A stretch of 9,754 bases of DNA from GCA-002282575 sp964646525. GTDB lineage: Bacteria > Pseudomonadota > Gammaproteobacteria > Thiomicrospirales > Thiomicrospiraceae. The notes under the pieces are model-generated. The model saw only the letters and a list, made by a program, of their open reading frames with translations, was not told the origin of the DNA and searched no databases. This document shows positions 1 through 7,075 of the stretch, piece after piece. Position numbers and translations under genes: made by a program. Numbering within the stretch: the stretch's first letter is position 1; every line of letters starts with the position of its first letter. The DNA lies in the NCBI GenBank assembly GCA_964646525.1, contig CAZYER010000049.1, positions 1-9,754 on the forward strand. The letters run 5' to 3'.

Positions 1-34
1 ATTAAGTCTATTTATTTGTTTTATTAGGTCAGTT

Positions 35-991
35 ATGAATCGTCACCAAGCCAGCAAACAACAATCTGCTCATAGCGTTCATGCGCCTTCGATGGTGAGT
101 GTTCCGCTACGGAAAGAAGCGATTATGCAAAGCCTAAAGCATGTGGGTGGGGCGAGTGCATTCAAAGTACCTGATATGCCCGATGTCATTATTTTATTAG
201 AGCGAGAAGCCAATTCGCGCTATCCGAATGCGCGTAAGTTTGCCGAAATTATCGAATCCAATAATGTCATTACGGGTGAAATTCTCAGCATTGTTAAATC
301 ACCGACCTTTTTGCGGCACATGACTGCTACAGTGGAAATTAAAACCATTCACCATGTCATTAACCTGATCGGCATTCAAAAGACCTATCGCTTAGCGGTG
401 GCAGCGGCGATACGTGCCATTCCGGCACAATCGACGCTCTTTCGCTCTATTATTGATCATAGTTTTGATATTGCTGTGGCCTGTGCCGAAATCGCCGGTT
501 ATGTACAAGGCATTGATATTAGTGACGCTTACCTATTTGGCCTATTCCGCGATGCGGGTGCCATTGGTGTTGCCAATAGTTTGCAACAGAAGTACGAACG
601 TTACTGGCATCACCTGCTCTCGTTTCCTGCTAGCGGGCCATTATTAGAAGAGCAAGAGCTGAAAATTCGTCACGATTACTTAGGCGTGGTAGCGGCTCGT
701 CAATGGGGATTTGGCAATGGGACCGGTGAAGGAGACATGCTCATCGCCATTCAAGAACATCATAACTGTCAGCAAGTCGCCCACTTTAGCAATGAACGAG
801 TTCGCCTACTGGTTGCTATTGGGCTATTAGCCGAAGTCATGGTCGGTGAAATTAATGCCGAAAACTACCAAGCAACCGAAGTTGAAAAAGTTCGTGCCAC
901 GGCTTTGGAGGTGCTCTACCTCTCAGATGAAGTTAAATCTCTTATTCGCATGAATTTACTTTCTATCTTAATTGATCGAACCCCTATTTAA
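35..991 (+). CDS. HDOD-domain signalling protein
   Basis: This 318-residue protein resembles HDOD proteins, a catalytically dead offshoot of the HD phosphohydrolase superfamily used as regulatory scaffolds. Roughly residues 45-245 carry the fold: a helical start with a leucine-rich stretch and RYPNARKFAEIIESNN, then ITGEILSIVKSP, then INLIGIQKTYRLAV. The normally catalytic HD in the middle reads FGLFRDAGAIGVA, so the His is replaced by Arg, as is common in HDOD proteins. A late IAIQEHHN matches the family's conserved end. The first 35 residues are polar and probably disordered. No signal peptide or membrane segment is visible, so it is likely cytosolic. The start at 35 has an AGG six nt upstream (26-28); Met20 is a less likely alternative. 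The gene lies 12 nt before a GGDEF-family gene and is probably co-transcribed with it. The family call is firm, but the partner and output are unknown. Confidence 0.85.
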   Translation: MNRHQASKQQSAHSVHAPSMVSVPLRKEAIMQSLKHVGGASAFKVPDMPDVIILLEREANSRYPNARKFAEIIESNNVITGEILSIVKSPTFLRHMTATVEIKTIHHVINLIGIQKTYRLAVAAAIRAIPAQSTLFRSIIDHSFDIAVACAEIAGYVQGIDISDAYLFGLFRDAGAIGVANSLQQKYERYWHHLLSFPASGPLLEEQELKIRHDYLGVVAARQWGFGNGTGEGDMLIAIQEHHNCQQVAHFSNERVRLLVAIGLLAEVMVGEINAENYQATEVEKVRATALEVLYLSDEVKSLIRMNLLSILIDRTPI

Positions 992-993
992 TT

Positions 994-997
994 GGAG
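994..997 (+). promoter_or_regulatory. Ribosome binding site deciding the GGDEF-gene start
   Basis: GGAG lies six nt before ATG 1004 and three nt after the HDOD stop codon (989-991). It supports ATG 1004 over the in-frame TTG at 992, and suggests the two genes are translated from one message. Confidence 0.7.
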
Positions 998-1003
998 CGA
1001 TAC

Positions 1004-1984
1004 ATGCGTCTTGCCTACTTACATCCACCTGAAGCGATGCTGGTTGCACACAAAGAAGCGCTAGCGCTGATGAGCGAATTTAACGCACACCCCAATCCCG
1101 TTAATTATCACCTATTTTATGAGTATGCTTTGGGTGAACACCCTGAGTTCACCGCATTCATAGATGAAATGCGCCATAATCAACAACCTTGGTCGGACAT
1201 CCTGGGGATTCGCTTAACTGAGCGCTTTTTCAAACAGCAAGAACGCGCCATTGCCGGCGTTGAGCAAGAGCTGATGAATGCGATTGGCGAAATGACCGAA
1301 AATGTCAGTAAACACGTCGATACCCACTTTGAATTAGCACAAGCATTAGAAAACAACCCTGAAAAAGCGCCGCTGATTTCTGCACATCTAAAAAAAGCCA
1401 ATCGACTGTTGTCGCATGAAGTGAAAGATGGCAAACAGCGAGTTGATGCCACACGAGCGCGTTTGGTAGAGCATAAAAAGCACACCATGACCGATTTGCT
1501 CACAAGACTGCACAACGAAACTCACCTAGCCGAATTTTTACCAGTCATTGTGAAGCGTAATCAAACATCAGGAAAGCCTATTCTGTTGGCACTTATCGAC
1601 GTGGATCATTTTGCCGAATACAACGCTAATTACGGACATCATCGGGGAGATAGCCTACTGCGTGGTTATGCCAAGATTTTGGTCGCACTGGGTGAAGGCT
1701 CACATGCTTGGCGCATGAACGCCGACGAGTTTGTACTAACAATGGTGATGAAACCCGATGCTCCCGTGCGTAACCTCATTAAACGGGTACACAATCAGTT
1801 GGCGTCAATCCATTTCAAAGAAAGTGCCGATCGAACAGCTGTTCCGGCTCAACCCGTTAGCATGGTGGTGGACTTAGTAACCGATCAGGCAGAAAACACG
1901 CTCAATCACTTATATGAGTTAATGAAGACGCATCGTAACACGGGCAGCCTTCATTTCACGCCAGCGCTAACAGAAATACTATAG
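1004..1984 (+). CDS. GGDEF-family protein with degenerate signature
   Basis: The 326-residue protein has an N-terminal helical region (about 1-80, with the PNPVNYHLFYEYALGEHPEF type of segment often found in front of diguanylate cyclase domains). A likely coiled coil follows (about 80-160), then a C-terminal GGDEF domain (about 160-326). The domain begins TDLLTRLHN and keeps the metal-site DVD (199-201), Asn207 and GD (215-216). The signature itself reads RMNADEF (237-243), so both glycines of GGDEF are changed to Asn and Ala. The lysine expected just after DVDHF is also absent. This suggests weak or no cyclic-di-GMP synthesis and perhaps a GTP- or partner-binding role; that is inference. ATG at 1004 is preferred because GGAG (994-997) sits six nt before it; an in-frame TTG at 992 would fall inside that site. 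No transmembrane segment is seen. It is translated just downstream of the HDOD gene. Confidence 0.83.
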   Translation: MRLAYLHPPEAMLVAHKEALALMSEFNAHPNPVNYHLFYEYALGEHPEFTAFIDEMRHNQQPWSDILGIRLTERFFKQQERAIAGVEQELMNAIGEMTENVSKHVDTHFELAQALENNPEKAPLISAHLKKANRLLSHEVKDGKQRVDATRARLVEHKKHTMTDLLTRLHNETHLAEFLPVIVKRNQTSGKPILLALIDVDHFAEYNANYGHHRGDSLLRGYAKILVALGEGSHAWRMNADEFVLTMVMKPDAPVRNLIKRVHNQLASIHFKESADRTAVPAQPVSMVVDLVTDQAENTLNHLYELMKTHRNTGSLHFTPALTEIL

Positions 1985-1996
1985 GGAAGCTCTCTA

Positions 1997-2030
1997 AGTT
2001 ATTACCAAGTTTTGAATTTTACTAATAACT
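1997..2030. repeat. 8-bp inverted repeat in intergenic region
   Basis: AGTTATTA (1997-2004) and TAATAACT (2023-2030) are perfect reverse complements separated by 18 nt. The arms are entirely A/T except one G/C pair, so a stable terminator is unlikely and there is no following T-run. It could be a pair of protein-binding half-sites or a chance match in AT-rich DNA. Confidence 0.3.
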
Positions 2031-2040
2031 CATCATCATG

Positions 2041-2057
2041 ATTTTCTATTAGAAAAT
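2041..2057. promoter_or_regulatory. 17-bp palindrome, candidate operator
   Basis: ATTTTCTA (2041-2048), a central T (2049) and TAGAAAAT (2050-2057) form a perfect 8-bp inverted repeat. It lies 15 nt upstream of the TATAAT box at 2073-2078, exactly where the -35 region of that promoter would fall. A dimeric regulator bound here would block or replace -35 contacts. The protein that might bind is not identified. Confidence 0.45.
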
Positions 2058-2072
2058 TTAGATTTGTGCGTT

Positions 2073-2078
2073 TATAAT
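2073..2078 (+). promoter_or_regulatory. -10 box of the flavoprotein gene promoter
   Basis: A perfect TATAAT lies 32 nt upstream of the ATG at 2111. No good -35 is found at normal spacing; TTAGAA at 2049-2054 (18-nt spacer) is the nearest and matches poorly. It overlaps the palindrome at 2041-2057, which fits a regulated promoter. The predicted start near 2085 would give a leader of about 26 nt. Confidence 0.5.
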
Positions 2079-2110
2079 CATAGCATTAATGAATCAAAAA
2101 AAGAGCCACC

Positions 2111-3222
2111 ATGAACATCACCATTATCGGTAGCGGCTTTGCCGCCCTCACCGCCGTGCAACGCGTTCGCGCTCAGCGTCCCGATGCAAAAATTACGCTC
2201 ATTAGCCCAACAGAAGAACTGATTTACTACCCCAGTTTAATTTGGATTCCAACAGGAAAACGTCGTGGTGATCAATTAAGAGTTCCCCTGAACAATTTCT
2301 TCAAACGCATGAACTTAACGCACGTCAAAGCACAAGTAACTGGCTTGAGTGAGCAAGGTCGCGTGGTTCATACCAGTACAGGCGATATTCGTAACGATGG
2401 CCTAATCATTGGGTCGGGTGGTCGTTTTATGAAAAAGCTCCCTGGTATTGAGTATAGTATTGCCTTGTGCGAAGGCATTCCTGCGGCAGAACAGATTAGA
2501 GATAAGTTAGCCGCCATACGCGATACGGGTGGCACCATTGCCTTCGGTTTCGCCAGTAATCCCAATGAACCTGCTGCGATGCGCGGTGGTCCTATGTTTG
2601 AATTGCTGTTTGGACTCGATAACTGGATGAGAGCGGAAGGGATTCGCGATCGTTTCACCTTCAAATTCTTTGCTCCAGCCAAGCGCCCTGGGCAACGTTT
2701 GGGCGATGAAGCCGTTGACCGTATTTTGAGTCGTATGGCGGAAAGAGACATTAGCACTCACTTAGGTCATAAACTGGTGCGTTTTGACAGCAATGCTGTC
2801 GTTACCGAAGGTGAGACCATTAGCGCTGATCTGATCCTGTTTATGCCGGGCATGACTGGCCCAGCTTGGGCAGATCAAGCCGGTGTTGAGCTCTCTTCAG
2901 GAGGCTTCCTACCTGCAAATGACATGGGTAAAGTGCAAGGATTAGAACGCACTTACGTAGCTGGTGATTCAGGTAGTTATCCAGGACCTGAATGGTTACC
3001 GAAACAAGCACACATGGCCGATTTACAAGCGAAAACCGCCGCCGACAATCTGATCGCTGAGCTAAGCGGTCGAGTGCCTAGTGTCAAAACCAAGATTGAA
3101 CTGGTATGTATTATGGATATGCACGATCGCGGCATCCTAGTATGGCGCGATGAAAAACGTAACTTCATGATTCCTTGCCGACTGTTGCACTGGGCAAAGC
3201 AAGCCTTTGAATGGTGGTATTT
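2111..3222 (+). CDS. SQR/FCSD-type FAD-dependent oxidoreductase, 3' end lost in gap
   Basis: About 370 residues are readable before the Ns. The N-terminus has the dinucleotide-binding motif IIGSGFAALTAV (5-16), and the second FAD motif is TYVAGDSG (281-288). RLLHWAKQAFEWWY (357-370) matches the membrane-anchoring tail of sulfide:quinone reductases, so perhaps only 30-60 residues are missing. SQRs pass electrons from sulfide to quinone at the inner membrane. Of the three cysteines usual in SQR, a first-type Cys (Cys120, in ALCEG) and a last-type Cys (Cys333, in VCIMDMHDRG) are present. The middle one is missing: the stretch reads AMRGGPMFELLFGLD (156-170). Sulfide oxidation is therefore unproven, and an SQR-related quinone or NADH oxidoreductase is an alternative. 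A purine-rich AAGAG (2101-2105) is the only ribosome-site candidate. The gene has its own promoter region. Confidence 0.75.
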
Positions 3223-3322
3223 NNNNNNNNNNNNNNNNNNNNNNNNNNNNNNNNNNNNNNNNNNNNNNNNNNNNNNNNNNNNNNNNNNNNNNNNNNNNNN
3301 NNNNNNNNNNNNNNNNNNNNNN
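3223..3322. other. Assembly gap of exactly 100 Ns
   Basis: The exact length of 100 is the usual placeholder for a scaffold join of unknown size. It truncates two convergent genes: the flavoprotein from the left and fhs from the right. Fhs alone lacks about 55-60 codons by family length, or roughly 170 nt, so the Ns cannot be to scale if both genes are intact. Any translation continuing across the Ns is artificial. Confidence 0.95.
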
Positions 3323-4823
3323 TACTAAAGGACATCTGCGTTTTTGCCATACAAATGGGTAAATGTCCATAATTGGCTTGCAGTTGCTCAATATCTTTTT
3401 TCACTTTAGCTGAGGCGACGATTTCTTTTGCTCCATAAAGCTTAGTCGCAACCGCTTCCATTTTATGCCATAACGGCGTTTGATCATCATAAGTAAAGTT
3501 CACCTGAGCCTCTCGTTGATCAACAATCGCCATGATTTTTTCTGCTAAGGCCTCTGCGCCAGCACTGCCTTCCGCCCAGTGACGAGAAATCACACAATCA
3601 GTACCCAAGTCGGCACACTTGCGCTGAAGTAACTCGATTTCAGCATCTGTATCAAAGGTAAAATGGTTAATCGACACCACTACCAGTTGACCAAACTGCT
3701 GTTGCAAATTGGTTAAATGTCGTTCTAAATTGGCAAAACCTTTGTCAAGCGCCGCCAAGTTTTCTTGATTGAGGTGCATTTTATCAACACCACCATGAAA
3801 CTTAAGCGCACGCACCGTCGCCACTAACACCACCGCTGAAGGCTTTAAGCCTGTAGTGCGGCATTTAATGTTAAAGAATTTTTCCGCCCCTAAATCAGCA
3901 CCAAAACCGGCCTCTGTTACCGCATAATCGGCTAATTTCAACGCAGTTTTAGTGGCAATGACTGAGTTACAACCATGAGCGATATTGGCAAAAGGACCGC
4001 CATGCACAATGGCTAAATTGTTCTCCAACGTCTGTACTAAATTGGGTTTAAAAGCGTCTTTTAATAAGGCCGCCATAGCACCATGTGCTTTCAAATCTGC
4101 CGCGTAAACAGGGGTAATACCGTCTTTTTTATAACCGATGATAATACGTCCTAAACGCTCTTTTAAGTCGGCACGATTGGTCGCTAAACACAAAATCGCC
4201 ATCACTTCCGAAGCCACGACAATATCAAAGCCATCTTCACGCAAATAGCCATTAGCCGGTCCGCCCATACCGACGGTAATGTCACGCAAAGCGCGATCAT
4301 TCATGTCCATCACGCGCTTCCAACGAATACGACGCGCATCAATATCCAGTGCGTTACCGTGATGAATATGGTTATCAATCATCGCTGATAAGAGGTTGTG
4401 CGCCACACCAATAGCATGAAAATCGCCTGTAAAATGCAAATTGATGTCTTCCATCGGCACCACTTGCGCATAGCCGCCACCAGCGGCACCGCCTTTAATG
4501 CCAAAACAGGGCCCTAACGAAGGCTCACGCAAACAAATAATCGCTTTTTTACCCTTCGCCTTACCGACGCGATTGAGCGCGTCACCTAAGCCCACCGTGG
4601 TGGTGGTTTTGCCTTCACCCGCCGGTGTAGGACTAATGGCAGTGACCAAAATAAGCTTGCCTTCTTGCTGTTTGTGCGACAAAGAACTGACGTAATCTAA
4701 GGAAATTTTGGCTTTGTAATGTCCATAAGGATCAAGCTGCTCGGCAGGAATCGAAAAGGTTTCCTGCGCCAATTGAATAATCGGTTTCATTTTCGCTGCT
4801 TGAGCAATCTTAATGTCTGACAT
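3323..4823 (-). CDS. fhs: Formate-tetrahydrofolate ligase, C-terminus lost in gap
   Basis: Fhs (EC 6.3.4.3) joins formate to tetrahydrofolate using ATP, giving 10-formyl-THF in the cytosol. About 500 residues are visible of the usual 556-560. The nucleotide-binding loop is TPAGEGKTTTT (66-76). Further family blocks are GIKGGAAGGGYAQVVPMEDINLHFTGD, the HGGPFANIAHGCNS region, EAGFGADLGAEKF and, at the gap edge, ICMAKTQMSFS. The missing part should hold the conserved end with the MTMPGLPK-type motif. The start at 4823 is chosen because AAGGAA (4831-4836) lies seven nt upstream; an in-frame ATG at 4862 would add 13 residues without a ribosome site and without family support. The gene follows glcF by 45 nt with no terminator visible, so co-transcription with glcDEF is likely. 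Formate from glyoxylate breakdown is a plausible substrate source, which is inference. Confidence 0.95.
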
Positions 4824-4830
4824 ACTGTAT

Positions 4831-4836
4831 TTCCTT
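4831..4836 (-). promoter_or_regulatory. Ribosome binding site deciding the fhs start
   Basis: Reading on the minus strand, AAGGAA is followed seven nt later by the ATG at 4823. This selects that codon over the upstream in-frame ATG at 4862, which overlaps no comparable site. Confidence 0.75.
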
Positions 4837-4868
4837 AAAGTGGTAGCACCAAAACATACCATTAGTTT

Positions 4869-6068
4869 TTATAGAATCTCAATCCAGTGTTTTACAGGCA
4901 CCTTCGTTCCTTTCTGTAAATGCATTAAACAACCAATGTTTGCGGTGACAATGACATCCGTTTTATGCGCCAGCAAATTTTCTAGCTTATTATCGCGTAA
5001 TTGCTTAGCGATTGTTGGGTTAAATAGTGAATAAGTCCCTGCCGAACCGCAACATAAATGGGCGTCTTTAACCGGATTGACGCGATAACCCAGTTTGCGC
5101 AAGGCTTGCTCGACCACACCTTGCAGTTTCTGCCCGTGCTGTAGCGTACAAGGCGAATGAAAGGTAATGGTTTGGTTATCGAAATGGGTAAACTTCGATA
5201 AGTCTTGTGTTAATAAAAACTCAGAAATATCTTTACTGGCTTGAGCAATCGCTTGTGCTTTATCAGCATAATCGGCATCGGCACGCAATAAATGACCATA
5301 GTCTTTCAACATCACGCCACACCCACTGGCAGTTGAAATAATGGCTTTCACGCCTTGTTGCAAATAAGGATACCAAGCATCAATATTGGCTTTTACTTGC
5401 GTTAGCGCATCATCATGGGCAGATAAATGCTGATTCAGCGCGCCGCAACATTGGCTTTGTGTGGTTTCGATGACATGCCAACCAAGTTTATTCAGCACCT
5501 TAATGCTGGCCTGATTAATATTGGGCGCTAAGGCTGGCTGTACACAGCCTTTAAGTAATAGCACGCTCGATGCTAAGACGTCGGCACGATCTTTTAATTG
5601 TTGCTGTAATGCCAATTCATTAACCGAGTAAGCAATCGCCTGCGAATGGCGTAAAAACGGCATGGCGCTGACAACCAAATTAAAAAACCAAGGCGTGGTT
5701 AAGCTTTTACGCACGCCCCAACGCATTAAACGCTGCCATAACGGGCGAGATACCTGTTGTTCCATCGCATGACGACCAATGTCGAGCAAATGCCCATATT
5801 CAACTCCTGAAGGACAGGTGGTTTCACAAGAACGACAGGTGAGACATTTATCCAAATGCGACAAGGATTCACGTGAAACATCGTTGCCTTCTAACAGGCT
5901 TTTAATGAGATAAATGCGTCCACGCGGTGAGTCCAACTCATCACCCAATAAGCCATAGGTCGGACAGGCCGACAAACAAAAACCGCAATGCACGCAGTTA
6001 CGTAAAATAGTGTCAGCGGTTTGACCATCGGGCGTGTTAAGCCATTCGGGTTGAAGTTGCGTCTGCAT
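4869..6068 (-). CDS. glcF: Glycolate oxidase iron-sulfur subunit GlcF
   Basis: GlcF is the electron-transfer subunit of glycolate oxidase (glycolate dehydrogenase), carrying electrons from the flavin subunits to the respiratory chain. The 399 residues match the usual length (about 407 in E. coli). Two 4Fe-4S ferredoxin motifs are seen at the N-terminus: C25-x2-C28-x2-C31-x3-C35-P and C75-x2-C78-x2-C81-x3-C85-P. The C-terminal two thirds carry two cysteine-rich CCG domains, with CCG at 207-209 and 339-341 and accessory cysteines at 175, 250 and 307. All expected ligands are present. Start 6068 lies eight nt after the glcE stop; the upstream ribosome site is weak (TAAG), so translation may depend on coupling to glcE. 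The gene is third in glcD-glcE-glcF-fhs. No signal peptide is visible. Confidence 0.95.
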   Translation of the reverse strand: MQTQLQPEWLNTPDGQTADTILRNCVHCGFCLSACPTYGLLGDELDSPRGRIYLIKSLLEGNDVSRESLSHLDKCLTCRSCETTCPSGVEYGHLLDIGRHAMEQQVSRPLWQRLMRWGVRKSLTTPWFFNLVVSAMPFLRHSQAIAYSVNELALQQQLKDRADVLASSVLLLKGCVQPALAPNINQASIKVLNKLGWHVIETTQSQCCGALNQHLSAHDDALTQVKANIDAWYPYLQQGVKAIISTASGCGVMLKDYGHLLRADADYADKAQAIAQASKDISEFLLTQDLSKFTHFDNQTITFHSPCTLQHGQKLQGVVEQALRKLGYRVNPVKDAHLCCGSAGTYSLFNPTIAKQLRDNKLENLLAHKTDVIVTANIGCLMHLQKGTKVPVKHWIEIL

Positions 6069-6076
6069 AATCGAAC

Positions 6077-7063
6077 TTACATTTGCTTGAAAATATGGTG
6101 CGGATCAAACACATCGCGCAAGCCCTTTTTCAGATACGCAACGCGGGGCGTGTCATTATGACGTGGTGCAAAATAAGCTTGCCATAGCGTCGTATAAGGA
6201 TGGTTTGGCTTCTCTTTACTCGCCACCCATCGACGCATACCGCAAGAACCCACCGCAATGGTGTTTTCAATGGCGGGCGTGGTGCTTTCCACATCCAAGC
6301 GCCATAGCTTAACGTCGGGCGGGAGCTGTGGACGGAAAGGATTCAGCTCTACCCAAATAGCGTTGTCGATTTCCGTGACGCCAACCCGATTGGTTTGCAA
6401 TGGATGCGCACCAGCGACACGATACATAAACTTACCTTGATAATAAGCCGCCGCCGATAGCGGCAACGAAGTGCCAGCCATTTGATTCATCAACAAAATG
6501 GCTTCATTTTCCGACATTTCCATTTGGTAACTGCGCTCTTCCATTAACGGAATGACGCGCATACTAATTTCAGTCACTAGCACCATCGAGCCTTTAGACC
6601 CCACCAGCATACGCGACACATCATAACCGGCGACATTTTTAATCATGCGGCCGCCAAAACTCAAGTAACGCCCCTGACCATCAATCAATTTGGTACCCAG
6701 TACAAAGTCGCGCAAGCTACCACGAAACGGTCGCGAAGGTCCCGTCAAGGCACAGGCGTAAGTACCGCCAATGGTCGAATTGCCATAATCGGGCGGTTCA
6801 AAGCCCAGCATTTGATTGTGTTGTGCCAACACCGCTTTCAATTCACTCAACTTAGTGCCCGCTTTAACGGTAATCACCAGTTCTGCTGGCTCATAGCTAA
6901 CAATGCCTTCATAGTGTGCCGTGGTCAAGGATTGTGCTGTGTCATCGGCTAATACTTTAGAATGATTGCCTAAGATTTGCACCGTCTTACCATCCAAACC
7001 CGCTTGTTTAATTTGCTCGCACCATTGCATCACTTGATTGTCAGGATTTTTTTGATGTGGCAT
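6077..7063 (-). CDS. glcE: Glycolate oxidase FAD-binding subunit GlcE
   Basis: GlcE is the second flavin subunit of glycolate oxidase and works with GlcD and GlcF. The 328-residue protein is one FAD-binding PCMH-type domain (about 40-175) plus a short C-terminal part. Conserved blocks are VSYEPAELVITVKAGTKL (55-72), PDYGNSTIGG (91-100) with TGPSRPFRG just after, and KNVAGYDVSRMLVGSKGS (142-159). Length agrees with the family (about 350 in E. coli). ATG 7063 is chosen because GGAG (7072-7075) lies eight nt upstream; ATG 7093 would add ten residues inside the end of glcD. With this start the glcD stop and glcE start share one base (TAATG), a typical translational-coupling arrangement that suggests matched subunit amounts. 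Confidence 0.93.
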   Translation of the reverse strand: MPHQKNPDNQVMQWCEQIKQAGLDGKTVQILGNHSKVLADDTAQSLTTAHYEGIVSYEPAELVITVKAGTKLSELKAVLAQHNQMLGFEPPDYGNSTIGGTYACALTGPSRPFRGSLRDFVLGTKLIDGQGRYLSFGGRMIKNVAGYDVSRMLVGSKGSMVLVTEISMRVIPLMEERSYQMEMSENEAILLMNQMAGTSLPLSAAAYYQGKFMYRVAGAHPLQTNRVGVTEIDNAIWVELNPFRPQLPPDVKLWRLDVESTTPAIENTIAVGSCGMRRWVASKEKPNHPYTTLWQAYFAPRHNDTPRVAYLKKGLRDVFDPHHIFKQM

Positions 7064-7075
7064 TAAAAACGCTCC
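7061..7075 (-). promoter_or_regulatory. glcD/glcE stop-start overlap with ribosome binding site
   Basis: On the minus strand GGAG (7075-7072) precedes TAATG, in which the glcD stop TAA (7065-7063) and the glcE start ATG (7063-7061) share an A. This fixes the glcE start and implies coupled translation. Confidence 0.75.

Noticed and set aside
414..647. A hydrophobic 77-codon reading frame inside the HDOD gene that looks like a small membrane protein.
   Set aside because: It lies in another frame of a well-supported domain gene, has no convincing ribosome site, and its hydrophobicity is explained by the composition of the overlapping codons.
992..1003. TTG at 992 as the start of the GGDEF-family protein.
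   Set aside because: It would begin before the GGAG at 994-997, which is properly spaced for ATG 1004, and it directly abuts the previous stop codon.
2105..2113. GCCACCATG at the flavoprotein start resembles a eukaryotic Kozak context.
   Set aside because: The surrounding genes are plainly bacterial operons with Shine-Dalgarno sites, so the match is coincidental.
3137..3391. Reading frames continuing through the N run, including an apparent C-terminal extension of Fhs and a Tyr end of the flavoprotein.
   Set aside because: Codons in the Ns are unknown and the sequence beyond them belongs to another contig and strand, so the joined translations are artefacts.
4824..4862. Upstream ATG at 4862 giving a 13-residue N-terminal extension of Fhs.
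   Set aside because: It has no ribosome site, and the extension is not expected in the family, while ATG 4823 has AAGGAA at ideal distance.
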